Shown here: one piece after another, positions 6,261 through 18,072 of the stretch
Layout of the letters: every line of letters begins with the position of its first letter
Position numbering within the stretch: the stretch's first letter is position 1
DNA from: an uncultured Flavobacteriaceae bacterium
GTDB taxonomy: Bacteria > Bacteroidota > Bacteroidia > Flavobacteriales > Flavobacteriaceae
DNA length: 64,000 bases
Reading direction: 5' to 3'
Assembly: GCA_947502975.1 (NCBI GenBank)
Contig: CANNBV010000001.1
Location: 620,001 to 684,000 of the forward strand
Made by a program: the position numbers and the translations under genes
The notes under the pieces: model-generated
Told to the model about the DNA's origin: nothing
Databases searched by the model: none
What the model saw: only the letters and a program-made list of their open reading frames with translations

Positions 6261-7277
6261 CTAAATATTCAATCCATAATCAAAAGGCAAAAATTCACCA
6301 ACGCGTTGTTGTCCCATGGCGCCGGAAAAACGTATTTTATCTACATTGGTATAATTACCAAAGAAATCTATAAAAATAGAAGGTGTTAGAAATTCAATTC
6401 TAGACTTTTCCCAGCTATTGAATAAGATGTTTAGAGGTTGTTCCAAAGAAACTCGTTTTATTTCAGAGTTGTCTTTAGATTCTATTTTGAAATAGTCCCA
6501 TGGATTAACGGGAGACTTTTTGGCAAATATTCGAAATTTATTATCTGTTAATTCACGAGCATACAAGGCTCTCATAAATTGTAATCTTGAACCAGCATAG
6601 GCTTTTTCTCTGTTTTTATGGGCCTTTTTCTCGTTGAATATTTTTAGGTTCTGATAGTAAGTTGTGCCATAAAAACCAACAGATTTCACATCAAACTTAC
6701 TGACACTGGGATTTGGAGGATAAAATTTTAGTGTAAACGTCGTGATGTCATAGCTAATTAAATATTGTAACGCTTTATTTTCAATTTGTAAAGGTGCTTT
6801 TGAATAGGCAGTAAGTATTCTTTCCTTTTTATTATAGCGAATAATAATGTCATCTTCATTTAAAATAGTACAGGAGTTTCCAAAACGTGATGTTCCTAAT
6901 AATTCGTTTCTAAAGAATCGTAATTTTTGTTTTCGGGTAAGTCCGTCATCAGCATTTACAACAACTTCATCTAATGATTCGTGGTTTTCTTCAAGTAGAA
7001 TGGTAAGTTTTTTATTCTCTCTGTAGTTATTGATCACCTGTTTTTTGTATCCTAAAAAGGAAATGATTAGAGGTGATTGGATAGCTTTTGAATACTGAAT
7101 TGAAAATTCACCTTTGCTATTGGTAATGACACCAAACGTAGTATTATCAAAATAGATTGCAGCTGTTTCAATCGGTTTATTTGTTTCGGCATCGAGAACT
7201 ATACCTGTTACAGTTTGAGCCACAGCTGTAGTGCAAACTAAAAACAAATACATAAATAGAGGAATTTTAACTTTCAT
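6261..7277 (-). CDS. Secreted protein with carboxypeptidase-regulatory-like domain
   Basis: 338 residues. A signal peptide (KIPLFMYLFLVCTTAVAQ) is followed by a CarboxypepD_reg-like beta-sandwich at about 22-95: TVTGIVLDAETNKPIETAAIYFDNTTFGVITNSKGEF..., FLGYKK. The remaining ~240 residues are a Bacteroidota-specific C-terminal region of unknown function. It lacks a TonB plug or barrel, so it is not a receptor. The start codon overlaps the 3' end of the acyltransferase gene by 11 bp, showing translational coupling. Likely periplasmic or outer-membrane-associated. Confidence 0.8.
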   Translation of the reverse strand: MKVKIPLFMYLFLVCTTAVAQTVTGIVLDAETNKPIETAAIYFDNTTFGVITNSKGEFSIQYSKAIQSPLIISFLGYKKQVINNYRENKKLTILLEENHESLDEVVVNADDGLTRKQKLRFFRNELLGTSRFGNSCTILNEDDIIIRYNKKERILTAYSKAPLQIENKALQYLISYDITTFTLKFYPPNPSVSKFDVKSVGFYGTTYYQNLKIFNEKKAHKNREKAYAGSRLQFMRALYARELTDNKFRIFAKKSPVNPWDYFKIESKDNSEIKRVSLEQPLNILFNSWEKSRIEFLTPSIFIDFFGNYTNVDKIRFSGAMGQQRVGEFLPFDYGLNI

Positions 7278-9096
7278 TGTTTTCCATAAATTTTCGTTCT
7301 AATTCGGCTTGGAACTCCTCCATAACAGGGCGAACAGTACTTTCGGGTAAGTCTGCAATTTTAATATACATGAGGCCATCAACAGCATTATTAAATAGAG
7401 GGTCTACATTAAATGCTACCAGCTTTGCATTTTGTTTGATGTACTTTTTGAGTAAAACAGGCAGCCTTAACGCTCCAGGTTCCACTTCGTCTATAATTTT
7501 ATCAAACTTGTTTAAATCTGCTTCTGTTTCATCAAAAACAAAATCTTTATCTGCATCTTTAAGTTTTACTTTAAACTCTTTTTTAGGATGCACATATTGT
7601 GCGATGTAAGGATCGTAATAATGTGATTTCATAAACTCAATCATCAAAGATTTGGAAAAGTTTGAAAACTGATTACTGATACTTACACCTCCAATTAAAT
7701 AATTGTGCTCAGGGTAGCGTAAAGTAGTATGTACAATTCCTTTCCAAAGTAAAAATAATGGCATTGGTTTTTGCTGATACTCTTTTATGATGAACGCACG
7801 TCCCATTTCGATAGACTCACTCATCATTTTGTAGAGTTCTGGCTCAAAGCGAAATAAATCTTGTAAATAGAACCCATCGATGCCATAGAGTTTAAAGATT
7901 TTAGAGCCTAATCCCATTCTGTAGGCGCCCGCAATCAATTTTCGCTCATTATCCCATAAAAACATATGGTGATAATAATTATCAAAAGTATCTAAATCTA
8001 TAGCTTCGTTTGTGCCTTCACCAACCTCCCTGAATGTGATTTCACGTAGCCTTCCAATTTCTCGTAAAATATTAGGTATCTTTTTAGCATCTGCCAGAAA
8101 TACTTCATAGTTTTTACTCATTAAAAGTCTAGAGTTGTCTTGGCGCAATGCTTCAACCTCATTCATCATCACAGTATTATCTACAGGAGTTACAATGCTT
8201 TTAGGAAACTTAGGTACTTTTAAAGAAGATGAAATATTGTCTAGTATTTTCGATTTGTCTTCAAAGGCATTAGACAACATATATGTTTTTTTTCTTATGA
8301 ATTCTGAAAACTCATCTAAAGCAGTATACTCCTTTTGATCTTTAACAGAAATAGGTTTGCCAATACGCACTTTAATAGTACGTCGCTTTTGTGTTAAGAG
8401 TTCTGATGGTAATTTAGCAGTTCTAAACGTATCGCTAATCTTAGATAGTTTATAGAAGAGTTTACTGTTTTTTGCATGAAAATATATAGGTACAATGGGT
8501 ACTTCAGCTTTTTTCACCAGTTTCATTGCGGCTTCTTCCCATGGTTTGTCTACTACCAGCTTTCCATCTCGATAGGTAGATACTTCACCTGCTGGAAAAA
8601 TGCCAAGCGGATGACCTTCACGTAGATGTAAAATGGCGTTTTTAAATCCAGCTAAACTCGATTTTACATCCTTTCTATCTTCAAAAGGATTTACTGGCAT
8701 TATATAAGGTTTTAAGGGTACAATGCGGTGTAATAAAAAATTAGCGATAATTTTAAAATCTTTACGCTGTTCCAACATCAATTTTAATAATAAAATACCA
8801 TCAATTCCCCCAAGTGGATGATTGGATATGGTAATGTATGCACCGTCTTTAGGTAAACGTTTAAGGTCTGCTTCAGGGATTTCAAACTTTATTTGAAAGT
8901 CGTCTAGAATACCATTTAGGAAGTTAACTTCTTCTAGGTGTTTATTGCGTTTATAAATTTTATTGAGTGTAGATATTTTAAGAAGTTTCATTAATAACCA
9001 ACCGATAAAAGTACCAATAAAACCATATTTGTCTAATTGGATGGCTTTTGCGACTTCCTTTGCGGTTACTAAACCTATATCTTGTTGTTTCCCCAT
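7267..9096 (-). CDS. Bifunctional acyltransferase, OlsF/GlsF type (aminolipid synthesis)
   Basis: 609 residues with two fused domains. About 70-290 is a PlsC-like lysophospholipid acyltransferase: SNHPLGGID gives the HX4D catalytic pair and FPAGEVST is block III. About 310-560 is an OlsB/GNAT-like N-acyltransferase (REITFREVGEG, LWDNERKLIAGAYRMG, QDLFRFEPELY, SIEMGRAFI). In characterised homologues the C-domain N-acylates ornithine or glycine with a 3-hydroxy fatty acid and the N-domain adds the second acyl chain, giving ornithine/glycine lipids. Which amino acid is used here cannot be told. Third gene of the minus-strand operon, 23 bp after aspartate kinase. Confidence 0.85.
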   Translation of the reverse strand: MGKQQDIGLVTAKEVAKAIQLDKYGFIGTFIGWLLMKLLKISTLNKIYKRNKHLEEVNFLNGILDDFQIKFEIPEADLKRLPKDGAYITISNHPLGGIDGILLLKLMLEQRKDFKIIANFLLHRIVPLKPYIMPVNPFEDRKDVKSSLAGFKNAILHLREGHPLGIFPAGEVSTYRDGKLVVDKPWEEAAMKLVKKAEVPIVPIYFHAKNSKLFYKLSKISDTFRTAKLPSELLTQKRRTIKVRIGKPISVKDQKEYTALDEFSEFIRKKTYMLSNAFEDKSKILDNISSSLKVPKFPKSIVTPVDNTVMMNEVEALRQDNSRLLMSKNYEVFLADAKKIPNILREIGRLREITFREVGEGTNEAIDLDTFDNYYHHMFLWDNERKLIAGAYRMGLGSKIFKLYGIDGFYLQDLFRFEPELYKMMSESIEMGRAFIIKEYQQKPMPLFLLWKGIVHTTLRYPEHNYLIGGVSISNQFSNFSKSLMIEFMKSHYYDPYIAQYVHPKKEFKVKLKDADKDFVFDETEADLNKFDKIIDEVEPGALRLPVLLKKYIKQNAKLVAFNVDPLFNNAVDGLMYIKIADLPESTVRPVMEEFQAELERKFMENNES

Positions 9097-9119
9097 TAGC
9101 GTAAAAGTAATAAATAAAA

Positions 9120-10370
9120 CTATGTTGTTACTATTTGCACTGTTTCTTGTGTTAATTGTTTTAGTAAGATACTTTTATCTTCTTCTAACTTTTTTAAAAC
9201 ATCATTATTGTAATGTCTAATGGTATATAGTGAAACATTTTTGTAACAGGTAACGCTAAATTTAGCTTTTAAGTGTTGTAATAATTTTTCTAAGTTGTTG
9301 AACACATTATCAACACAAACAGAGAAACTAATAGCGGAATTTTGAATAACATCTACTTTCATTTTATAGGAATGTAGTAGCCTGAAAATTTCACTGATAT
9401 TGTCTTCAACGATATAAGAAAAATCAAGTGAAGATAATGATATTAAAACCTGATGCTTTTTTAGAATGAAACATGGCACTTTAGGTTCTAAAGTAATGCC
9501 TTTTCCTACTCTAGTGCCATTGTCTTTTGGGTTTACGAATGATTTTACATAAAGCGGAATTTCTTTACGTTGCAATGGTTGCAAGGTTTTTGGATGAATT
9601 ACAGAGGCGCCATAAAATGCTAACTCTATGGCTTCAGTGTATGATATTTGATTTAATAATTGGGCGTTTTCAAAATAACGAGGGTCTGCATTTAAGACAC
9701 CTGGAACATCTTTCCAAATGGTAACGCTTTCAGCATTTAGGCAATACGCATAAATAGCAGCAGTGTAGTCACTGCCTTCTCGTCCCAAGGTTGTTGTAAA
9801 ATTATTAGAATCACTGCCTAAAAACCCTTGGGTGATATTTAATATTTTATTATCAAGCAATGTCGTTATGTTACGTTGTGTAGTTTCCCAATCTACATTA
9901 GCTCTCCTATAGTAGTTGTCTGTTTTTATATGTGTTCTGGCATCAATCCAATTGTTTTTGATACCGATATAATTAAGATAGGAGCTAATTATGGTGGTTG
10001 AAACTAGCTCACCATAACTAATGGTTTGGTCGTAAACATAGTTGTAATCTGGAGATTTATTAGTTCTTAAAAAATCATCTAATTCTCTAAATAAATTAGT
10101 TGCTTTTTTAAAAATGGGATGCGACTCGTTTTCAAATAGATCTAATAAGATGTTGTTATGGTATTTAATAACATCTTGTACAGCGCTTTTTAATTCAGCT
10201 TTATTTTCAAAATAGTTGTTAACTACAATTTCTAAAGCATTAGTGGTTTTACCCATTGCAGAAATTACAATAAGTACATTTTTGTAACCAACAGTTTTTA
10301 ATACTTTAGCTAAGTTTTTAACGCTATTTGCGTCTTTAACAGAAGCTCCGCCAAATTTAAATATTTGCAT
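9120..10370 (-). CDS. lysC: Aspartate kinase
   Basis: 416 residues, single-function aspartokinase. The amino-acid kinase domain starts with KFGGASV (usual KFGGTSV) and contains GFLGSD, TTLGREGSDYTAA and IWKDVPGVLNADPR. A C-terminal ACT-like part (about 300-400) probably carries feedback control. It phosphorylates aspartate at the first step to lysine, threonine and methionine. It is separate from any homoserine dehydrogenase domain. It starts one base after the stop of the GNAT gene and precedes the acyltransferase, all on the minus strand. Confidence 0.92.
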   Translation of the reverse strand: MQIFKFGGASVKDANSVKNLAKVLKTVGYKNVLIVISAMGKTTNALEIVVNNYFENKAELKSAVQDVIKYHNNILLDLFENESHPIFKKATNLFRELDDFLRTNKSPDYNYVYDQTISYGELVSTTIISSYLNYIGIKNNWIDARTHIKTDNYYRRANVDWETTQRNITTLLDNKILNITQGFLGSDSNNFTTTLGREGSDYTAAIYAYCLNAESVTIWKDVPGVLNADPRYFENAQLLNQISYTEAIELAFYGASVIHPKTLQPLQRKEIPLYVKSFVNPKDNGTRVGKGITLEPKVPCFILKKHQVLISLSSLDFSYIVEDNISEIFRLLHSYKMKVDVIQNSAISFSVCVDNVFNNLEKLLQHLKAKFSVTCYKNVSLYTIRHYNNDVLKKLEEDKSILLKQLTQETVQIVTT

Positions 10371-10371
10371 A

Positions 10372-10851
10372 TTATAATCTAGAAATATAGTTTTTTATGC
10401 CTTCTTCACTTAGTTGTACAACATCCCAATCTCGCATTACGTTCGCCCCATTTTTTTCATAGAACGCAATTGCGGGTTCATTCCAGTCTAATACTTCCCA
10501 ATTGATACGTTTTACGCCTAAATTATGTGCATATTTAACTACTTCATCTAAAAGTTTAGAACCAATACCTTTACCACGAACAGATTGACTCACAATTAAA
10601 TCTTCTAAATGAATGGCACGTCCTTTCCAGGTAGAGTAACGATTGTACACCAAGGCTATACCTTCAATTTTAGAATTTACTTCAGCTACAAAACAATGAA
10701 ATCGAGGGTTTGTTCCAAAACCATCATATTCTAAATCTTGTACCGTTACTTCTACGGCTTCAGGTTCATTTTCAAAAGTTGCTAATTCTTTAATCAAGTC
10801 TAGTACTTGAGGCATGTCTTCTTTTTTTGAATCTCTAATTGTCAATTCCAT
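10372..10851 (-). CDS. GNAT family N-acetyltransferase (diamine-acetyltransferase-like)
   Basis: 159 residues, complete GNAT fold. Motif A is LIVSQSVRGKGIGSKLLDEV (acetyl-CoA pyrophosphate loop R-G-K-G-I-G) and motif B is INWEVLDWNEPAIAFYEKNGA, with the Trp-Asn pattern seen in spermidine/thialysine acetyltransferases. Substrate is unproven. First gene of the operon running down to 6261; its stop is one base from the aspartate kinase start. Confidence 0.88.
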   Translation of the reverse strand: MELTIRDSKKEDMPQVLDLIKELATFENEPEAVEVTVQDLEYDGFGTNPRFHCFVAEVNSKIEGIALVYNRYSTWKGRAIHLEDLIVSQSVRGKGIGSKLLDEVVKYAHNLGVKRINWEVLDWNEPAIAFYEKNGANVMRDWDVVQLSEEGIKNYISRL

Positions 10852-10976
10852 AGTTGGTTATTCTAATTCACTTCAAATATAGTTTAACTTCATCATTTCA
10901 TACTAATTTATATCTAACGAAAACGTTGTAGTTCCTTAAAATTTATTGATATTTGTACACACAAACTTAAATACCT

Positions 10977-11984
10977 ATGTCGCATAAAAAACAAACGCTT
11001 GGGGAATTCATTATTGAAAATCAATCTTCTTTTAAATTTTCTTCAGGTGAGCTATCCAGCCTTTTAAATTCAATTCGATTAGCAGCAAAAGTTGTAAACC
11101 ATGAAGTAAATAAAGCGGGACTTGTTGATATTATTGGAGCAGTTGGAGATACAAATATTCAAGGTGAAGATCAGCAAAAACTAGATGTTTATGCTAATAA
11201 TAAATTTATACAAACACTAACAAAACGTAATATTGTTTGTGGCATAGCTAGTGAAGAAGAAGATGATTTTATCACTATAAATAGTCAAGATGAAAATCAT
11301 CAAAATAAATATGTAGTTTTGATTGATCCTTTGGATGGATCTTCGAATATTGATGTGAACGTGTCTGTAGGAACAATTTTTTCAATTTACAGAAGAGTAA
11401 CGCCTATAGGAACTCCAGTGCAACTCGAAGATTTTTTACAAAAAGGGAGCGAGCAAGTAGCTGCGGGTTATGTGGTTTATGGTACTTCTACCATGCTTGT
11501 TTACACAACGGGTGATGGCGTAAATGGTTTTACTTTAAACCCTGCAATTGGTTCTTTTTATTTATCGCATCCTAGCATGGAGTTTCCAGAGGATGGTACA
11601 ATTTATTCGGTAAATGAAGGGAACTATATTCATTTTCCGCAAGGCATAAAAAATTATATTAAATATTGTCAATTAGAAGAAGAAGATCGCCCCTACACAT
11701 CGAGATATATAGGGTCTTTAGTGTCAGATTTCCACAGAAACATGATAAAGGGCGGCATTTATTTGTATCCGCAGAGTTCGAAAAACCCTAATGGAAAACT
11801 ACGTTTGTTATATGAATGCAATCCTATGGCGTTTTTAGCTGAGCAGGCTAAAGGCAAATCTAGTGATGGTTTTACAAGAACTATGGATGTTGAACCAACT
11901 GAATTACATCAGCGTGTGCCTTTTATTTGTGGTAGTAAAAATATGGTTGAAAAAGCGGAAGAGTTTATGCGAAATGCAGAATAA
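10977..11984 (+). CDS. fbp: Class I fructose-1,6-bisphosphatase
   Basis: 335 residues, full length for the family. The metal/phosphate signature [20 protein letters not shown] is present with GIASEEED before it (metal-binding acidic loop). The C-terminal [21 protein letters not shown] substrate block is intact. It hydrolyses fructose-1,6-bisphosphate to fructose-6-phosphate in gluconeogenesis, in the cytosol. It is divergent from the GNAT operon across 125 bp and convergent with gltD, sharing a terminator. Confidence 0.97.
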   Translation: MSHKKQTLGEFIIENQSSFKFSSGELSSLLNSIRLAAKVVNHEVNKAGLVDIIGAVGDTNIQGEDQQKLDVYANNKFIQTLTKRNIVCGIASEEEDDFITINSQDENHQNKYVVLIDPLDGSSNIDVNVSVGTIFSIYRRVTPIGTPVQLEDFLQKGSEQVAAGYVVYGTSTMLVYTTGDGVNGFTLNPAIGSFYLSHPSMEFPEDGTIYSVNEGNYIHFPQGIKNYIKYCQLEEEDRPYTSRYIGSLVSDFHRNMIKGGIYLYPQSSKNPNGKLRLLYECNPMAFLAEQAKGKSSDGFTRTMDVEPTELHQRVPFICGSKNMVEKAEEFMRNAE

Positions 11985-12000
11985 AGTAAGAAGATAAAAA

Positions 12001-12031
12001 AATGCGAACTTTTCAGTTCGCATTTTTTTAT
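12001..12031. terminator. Bidirectional terminator between fbp and gltD
   Basis: AATGCGAACT (12001-12010), 4-nt loop, AGTTCGCATT (12015-12024), with A-tract before and T-tract after. It serves both convergent genes. Confidence 0.85.
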
Positions 12032-12050
12032 ATGTATTTACAAATAGTTT

Positions 12051-13517
12051 TTAATGTAAACCTACTAAATCACCAGAAGCATCTTTTGTAGGTAAATCAG
12101 ATGAGCCCATTAGATAAATATCTACTTGACGGGCAGCTTCTCTACCTTCAGAAATAGCCCAAACGATTAATGATTGTCCGCGGCGCATATCCCCAGCAGT
12201 GAATATATTTGGAACGTTAGTTTGATATTTTCCATAATCTGCTTTGTAGTTAGAACGTGCATCAGTTTTAAGTCCTAATTTATCAGCGAGAGTGCTTTCA
12301 GGTCCAGTAAAACCTAAGGCTAATAATGCTAAATCACAAGGCCACGTTTTTTCAGTACCTTCAATTTCTATGAGTTGAGGACGTTGTCCTGGTACCATTT
12401 TCCATTCAACATTAACAGTTTTAAGACCCGTTAGTTTATTGTTTTTATCCGTAATAAATTCTTTTGTATTTATTAACCAATTACGCTCAACACCTTCTTG
12501 ATGAGACGATGATGTCTTCATCTGTAATGGCCAATAAGGCCATGGTGTAGTTGGCGAACGATGCCCAGGAGGCTTTGGCATAATTTCAAAATTCACCACA
12601 GATTTTGCACCATGACGATTAGAAGTTCCAATACAATCAGAACCTGTATCTCCACCACCAATAACAATCACATTTTTATCGGTAGCCATCACTTGATTTT
12701 CTACTTTTTTACCAAATAACACTTTGGTTTGTTGTGTTAAAAAATCCATAGCTTGTACCACACCGTCTGCATCAATACCTGGAGTTGGTAAACTACGTCT
12801 TTCGGTTGCGCCACCACACAACACAACAGCATCAAAAGCTTTTAATTCTTCAGCATCATAATTTACACCAACGTTTACGTTAGTTTTGAATGTGATACCT
12901 TCTGCTTCTAAAATTGCTAAACGGCGGTCTATAATTTCCTTTTCCATTTTGAAGTTAGGAATACCATAGCGTAATAAACCACCAATTTCGTCATCTCGCT
13001 CAAAAACGGTTACGGTGTGCCCAGCTCTGTTTAATTGTTGTGCTGCTGCTAAACCAGCAGGCCCTGAACCTACAATAGCAATCGTTTTTCCTGTTCTTGT
13101 TTTAGGTGGTTGTGGTTTAATCCAACCTTCTTGAAACGCACGTTCAACAATTTGTTTTTCTATGTTTTCAATAGACACGGGATCTTCAATAATACCTAAA
13201 ACACATGATTTTTCACATGGTGCTGGACATAACCTTCCTGTAAATTCTGGGAAGTTGTTCGTTGAATGTAATATCCAAGAAGCTTTTTGCCATTCACCTT
13301 GATGCACCATATGGTTGAAATCAGGAATAAGATTTCCTAACGGGCAGCCACTATGACAAAATGGAATACCACAATCCATACAGCGAGACCCTTGTTTAGT
13401 AATTTCCTTGTCAGAAAGAGGTACTGTAAATTCTTTATAATGTTTTACACGGTCTTCTACAGGCGTGTATTTTTCGTCTTGTCTTTCAAATTCTTTAAAA
13501 CCTGTTACTTTCCCCAT
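12051..13517 (-). CDS. gltD: Glutamate synthase small (beta) subunit
   Basis: 488 residues. N-terminal cysteine clusters bind 4Fe-4S centres (CMDCGIPFCHSGCPLGN; LCPAPCEKSCVLG). A Rossmann FAD site (VGSGPAGLAAAQ) and an NADPH site (VIGGGDTGSDCIG) follow. It passes electrons from NAD(P)H to GltB for conversion of 2-oxoglutarate and glutamine to two glutamates. It begins 4 bp after the gltB stop, so the two form one operon. It lies next to ammonium transporters and PII, forming a nitrogen-assimilation block. Confidence 0.97.
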   Translation of the reverse strand: MGKVTGFKEFERQDEKYTPVEDRVKHYKEFTVPLSDKEITKQGSRCMDCGIPFCHSGCPLGNLIPDFNHMVHQGEWQKASWILHSTNNFPEFTGRLCPAPCEKSCVLGIIEDPVSIENIEKQIVERAFQEGWIKPQPPKTRTGKTIAIVGSGPAGLAAAQQLNRAGHTVTVFERDDEIGGLLRYGIPNFKMEKEIIDRRLAILEAEGITFKTNVNVGVNYDAEELKAFDAVVLCGGATERRSLPTPGIDADGVVQAMDFLTQQTKVLFGKKVENQVMATDKNVIVIGGGDTGSDCIGTSNRHGAKSVVNFEIMPKPPGHRSPTTPWPYWPLQMKTSSSHQEGVERNWLINTKEFITDKNNKLTGLKTVNVEWKMVPGQRPQLIEIEGTEKTWPCDLALLALGFTGPESTLADKLGLKTDARSNYKADYGKYQTNVPNIFTAGDMRRGQSLIVWAISEGREAARQVDIYLMGSSDLPTKDASGDLVGLH

Positions 13518-13521
13518 GATT

Positions 13522-16500
13522 CTAAGCTGTTAATTCTTCTACCATTTGTTCTTCAGTCTCTAAACGCTTTAATGCACGTTTATACTCAATAGGCATTACT
13601 TTTACAAAGTTGCCTAAACTTTTATCCCAATCCGAAAGTAATTCTTTCGCAACGCTACTATTTGTATAAAGTTCATGTTTTTCAATAGACGCTTTTAATT
13701 CGTTGGCGTCTTCACTGGTAATATCCTCAAATTCTATAGTTTCGGTATTACACAAACCATTTACAAATTTGTTATCTGGATCATATACATAAGCAATTCC
13801 GCCACTCATACCAGCTGCAAAATTTCGTCCTGTTTTACCAAGTACGATAATGCGACCACCAGTCATGTATTCGCAACAGTGATCTCCAACCCCTTCTACA
13901 ACTGCGGTTGCACCAGAGTTACGTACTGCAAAACGTTCGCCAGCAATACCATTTATATAGGCTTGACCATTTACTGCACCAAATAAACATACGTTACCTA
14001 CAATGATGTTTTCATTGGCTTTGAAATCGGCATTTTCAGGTTTCTTAACAATCAATTTAGCTCCAGAAAGCCCTTTTCCTAAATAATCATTTGTGTTTCC
14101 TTCTAAAGTAAATGTTAACCCAAATGCTCCAAAAGCACCAAAACTTTGTCCTGCCGATCCTGTAAAATTAATGTTTAGTGTATCTTCAGGTAAGCCTAAA
14201 TGACCATAGATTTTAGATAATTCGTTACTCACAATCGCACCTACAGTTCTATTGATATTACTGATAGGGTATTGCAATGTCATTTTTTCTTTACGATACA
14301 TCGCACGATGCGAATCCTTAAGAATCGTAAAGTCTAATACGTTGTCTAGATTGTGATCTTGTTCTTCCGTATTTCTAACGATAAGCTTACTATATGCTGC
14401 AGGTCTGTGTAAAATACTTGATAAATCAAGACCTTTAGCTTTGTAATGCTTTATAGCTTTATTAGCATTGATTTTATGTGTTTGTCCAACCATTTCAGCC
14501 ATGGTTCTAAACCCTAATTGCGCCATAATACTACGTAATTCTTCTGCTACATAATAGAAGAAATTAATCACGTGTTCTGGCGTGCCTTTAAAGTTTTTAC
14601 GCAGTTCCTTATCTTGAGTTGCGATCCCTACAGGACATGTATTTAAATGACACTTACGCATCATAATACAACCCGAAGCTACAAGAGGAGCAGTCGCAAA
14701 ACCAAATTCTTCAGCACCAAGCAGTGCAGCAATAGCAACATCACGACCAGTTTTTAACTGTCCGTCACATTCCACAACAATTCTACTTCTTAAATTATTT
14801 AAAACGAGTGTTTGTTGTGCTTCAGATAATCCAAGCTCCCACGGTAAGCCAGCATGCTTTAATGATGTTAAAGGTGAAGCACCCGTACCACCATCATATC
14901 CTGAAATTAGCACTACATCAGCTTTAGCCTTCGCTACACCAGCAGCAATAGTTCCAACACCAACTTCTGATACTAATTTCACATTGATTCTAGCATCACG
15001 ATTCGCATTTTTTAAATCGAAAATTAGTTGTGCTAAATCTTCAATTGAATAAATATCGTGATGTGGTGGTGGTGAAATAAGCCCTACAAAAGGTGTAGAG
15101 TTACGTGCATTTGCAATCCATGGTAATACTTTTTCGCCTGGTAATTGTCCACCTTCTCCTGGTTTAGCACCTTGAGCCATTTTTATTTGAATCTCTCTAG
15201 CATTCGTTAGATAGTGGGATGTTACACCAAAACGGCCAGAAGCAACTTGTTTGATTGCTGAATTTCTGCTATCTCCATTTATATCTGGGTGGAAACGATT
15301 TCTATCTTCACCACCTTCACCAGAATTAGATTTACCTCCAATACGGTTCATTGCAATGGCTAAGTTCTCATGTGCTTCACGAGAAATTGAGCCATAAGAC
15401 ATTGCACCAGTTTTAAAGCGCTTTACAATCTCAGTCCATGGTTCTACTTCATCAAGTGGAATAGGATCTAAATTATCAAACTCAAATAAGCCACGAATAG
15501 TCATTAAGTTTTCAGACTGTTCGTTTATGGCTTTAGAATATACGTCATAACTGGCTTGATCGCTTAATCGCACTGCCTGTTGTAATTTCGCAACTGTGGT
15601 TGGGTTAAACATGTGTCTTTCACCATTACGCCTCCAACGGTAATCTCCTCCAATATTCAAACCTAATTTTTTGTCTATTGGTTTGTCTGGATATGCTTGC
15701 TTGTAGCGTTGATCTATTTCTTTTTCAATTTCATACAATCCAATACCTTCAACTCTTGAAGCGGTATAAGGGAAGTATTTTTCAACAAATGCTGAATTGA
15801 AGCCAACAATCTCAAAAATTTGAGAGCCTCTATATGAATGTAATGTAGAAATACCAATCTTGTTCATGATTTTAAGTATGCCTTTACCGATAGCTTTATT
15901 GAAATTATCAACAGCTGCTTGTTCATCCATATCAGTTATGAAGCCATCCTTCACCTGCATTCTGATAATTTCATTTACCATATAAGGGTTGATAGCACTT
16001 GCGCCATAGCCAAATAAAGTGGCAAAATGATGTGGTTCACGAGGTTCAGCAGATTCGATAATAATATCGAAATAAGAACGCTTACGTAAACGGTTCATTT
16101 GATGATTTACATATGAACATGCTAACAAAGCAGGAATAGGAGCGAAATCTTCATTTACACCTCTATCTGATAATATGATGATATTGGTTTTACGCTCTAA
16201 TGCTTTTTCAATTTGAATAATAATATCATCTAAAGCATTTTCTAAACCGTTCATACCTTGTGCTTTCGGATAAAGTATTTGAATGGTCTCCGCTTTAAAA
16301 CTTTCAATTTGTATGGTTCTGATTTTCTCTAAATCTGCATTTGAAATTACAGGGTTTTGAATTCTCAGCTTTCTACATTGTCTCTCTGTAATACTGAAAA
16401 TATTTCTATCCTTACCTAGGTTCAGACTTATATCAGTAACAATTTCTTCACGGATACCATCCAATGGTGGATTTGTAACTTGTGCAAATAATTGTTTGAA

Positions 16501-18039
16501 ATAATTTGAAATCAGTTGAGGTCTATCTGACAATACAGCTAGAGGTGTATCAATTCCCATAGAACCTAAAGCTTCTTTAGCTTTTTGAGCCATAGGAGTA
16601 ATCACTTCCTGGATATCTTCAAACGTATAATTGAATAAACGTTGTCTTGTTTTGATATCTATAGTTTCTATTGGACAGGTTTCATTGGTATATGGAACGT
16701 CTCTTAAATGTAAACGGGTTTTATCTAACCATTCTTTATAAGGACGTTGATTAACAATTTTAGTTTTTATTTCTTCATCATCAATAATACGTCCTTCATT
16801 CATATCAACCAAGAACATTTTTCCAGGTTCTAACCTACCGTGAGATTTTATGTCTTCTGGCTCAATATCTACAACGCCAACTTCAGAAGCCATGATTAAT
16901 TTTCCACTTTTGGTTACGGTGTATCTTGAAGGTCTTAAACCATTTCTGTCTAATAAAGCACCAATATAATCACCATCAGTAAATGGTACAGATGCTGGGC
17001 CATCCCATGGTTCCATAATGCAACCGTTATATTCATAGAAAGACTTTCTTTCTTCGCTCATGGTGGCATGTTTTTCCCAGGCTTCAGGAATCATCATCAT
17101 CATAATTTCTGGAAGAGAACGGTCAGTATGTGTCAATAATTCAACCACCATATCCATAGATGCAGAATCTGATTTACCGGGTAAAATAATTGGAAACAAC
17201 TTATCTATTTGCGGTCCAAATACATCACTTTTCATTATCTCTTCGCGCACACGCATGCGGCTTACGTTACCACGAAGTGTGTTAATCTCTCCATTTTGAC
17301 ACATAAAACGGAAAGGTTGTGCCAATTCCCAAGTAGGCATCGTGTTGGTTGAGAAACGTTGATGTACCAATGCCAAGCGTGTTACCAAATCTTCTTGTTG
17401 TAAATCAGTATAATATGGCCCAATATCCTCAGGCATAATAATACCTTTATATATTAAGGTAGTGGTTGATAAACTCGGCACATAAAAATATGAGCTTTCA
17501 GATATTTTAGATTCTCTAATGGCATGTTCGGTAATTTTTCTGGCAGCGTATAGTTTAGCTTTAAAAGTAGCTTCATCGATAGCATCAGTTTTACCAATAA
17601 ATAATTGTTCTATACTAGGCTCAGAAGCTAGAGCTATTTGTCCTAATTGTGTAGAATCAACAGGTACAGTTCTCCATCCTAAAACAGTAAGTCCTTGAGC
17701 ACTTACTTCTTGTTCAAAAATATCCTTACAGTATTTGTATTGGTTTTCAACTTTTGGTAAGAATACCATACCAACTGCATATTCTCGTTGTTCAGGAATC
17801 TCAAAATCACAAACACGTTTAAAATAATCGTGAGGAATATCAATTAATAAACCAGCGCCATCACCAGTTCTACCATCAGCACTTACTCCTCCTCTATGTT
17901 CTAATTTCACTAGAATTTCTAGAGCGTCATGTATAATTTGATTTGTTCTCTCTCCTTTAAGATTACAAATAAAGCCTGCACCACAATTTTCATGCTCAAA
18001 TTCTGGGGAATATAAACCTTGTTTCTTCAACATAATCAA
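13522..18039 (-). CDS. gltB: Glutamate synthase large (alpha) subunit
   Basis: 1505 residues, normal length. The N-terminal class II glutaminase begins with the catalytic cysteine in HENCGAGF after a short propeptide; an alternative Met two codons in would make no difference. The central FMN/3Fe-4S synthase domain is recognised by [30 protein letters not shown] and [14 protein letters not shown]. The C-terminal GXGXG beta-helix domain covers about 1250-1450. It makes glutamate from glutamine and 2-oxoglutarate with GltD. Confidence 0.97.
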   Translation of the reverse strand: MIMLKKQGLYSPEFEHENCGAGFICNLKGERTNQIIHDALEILVKLEHRGGVSADGRTGDGAGLLIDIPHDYFKRVCDFEIPEQREYAVGMVFLPKVENQYKYCKDIFEQEVSAQGLTVLGWRTVPVDSTQLGQIALASEPSIEQLFIGKTDAIDEATFKAKLYAARKITEHAIRESKISESSYFYVPSLSTTTLIYKGIIMPEDIGPYYTDLQQEDLVTRLALVHQRFSTNTMPTWELAQPFRFMCQNGEINTLRGNVSRMRVREEIMKSDVFGPQIDKLFPIILPGKSDSASMDMVVELLTHTDRSLPEIMMMMIPEAWEKHATMSEERKSFYEYNGCIMEPWDGPASVPFTDGDYIGALLDRNGLRPSRYTVTKSGKLIMASEVGVVDIEPEDIKSHGRLEPGKMFLVDMNEGRIIDDEEIKTKIVNQRPYKEWLDKTRLHLRDVPYTNETCPIETIDIKTRQRLFNYTFEDIQEVITPMAQKAKEALGSMGIDTPLAVLSDRPQLISNYFKQLFAQVTNPPLDGIREEIVTDISLNLGKDRNIFSITERQCRKLRIQNPVISNADLEKIRTIQIESFKAETIQILYPKAQGMNGLENALDDIIIQIEKALERKTNIIILSDRGVNEDFAPIPALLACSYVNHQMNRLRKRSYFDIIIESAEPREPHHFATLFGYGASAINPYMVNEIIRMQVKDGFITDMDEQAAVDNFNKAIGKGILKIMNKIGISTLHSYRGSQIFEIVGFNSAFVEKYFPYTASRVEGIGLYEIEKEIDQRYKQAYPDKPIDKKLGLNIGGDYRWRRNGERHMFNPTTVAKLQQAVRLSDQASYDVYSKAINEQSENLMTIRGLFEFDNLDPIPLDEVEPWTEIVKRFKTGAMSYGSISREAHENLAIAMNRIGGKSNSGEGGEDRNRFHPDINGDSRNSAIKQVASGRFGVTSHYLTNAREIQIKMAQGAKPGEGGQLPGEKVLPWIANARNSTPFVGLISPPPHHDIYSIEDLAQLIFDLKNANRDARINVKLVSEVGVGTIAAGVAKAKADVVLISGYDGGTGASPLTSLKHAGLPWELGLSEAQQTLVLNNLRSRIVVECDGQLKTGRDVAIAALLGAEEFGFATAPLVASGCIMMRKCHLNTCPVGIATQDKELRKNFKGTPEHVINFFYYVAEELRSIMAQLGFRTMAEMVGQTHKINANKAIKHYKAKGLDLSSILHRPAAYSKLIVRNTEEQDHNLDNVLDFTILKDSHRAMYRKEKMTLQYPISNINRTVGAIVSNELSKIYGHLGLPEDTLNINFTGSAGQSFGAFGAFGLTFTLEGNTNDYLGKGLSGAKLIVKKPENADFKANENIIVGNVCLFGAVNGQAYINGIAGERFAVRNSGATAVVEGVGDHCCEYMTGGRIIVLGKTGRNFAAGMSGGIAYVYDPDNKFVNGLCNTETIEFEDITSEDANELKASIEKHELYTNSSVAKELLSDWDKSLGNFVKVMPIEYKRALKRLETEEQMVEELTA

Positions 18040-18072
18040 CGATATATTTTAGATTAAAAAAGCGTCGAACTA

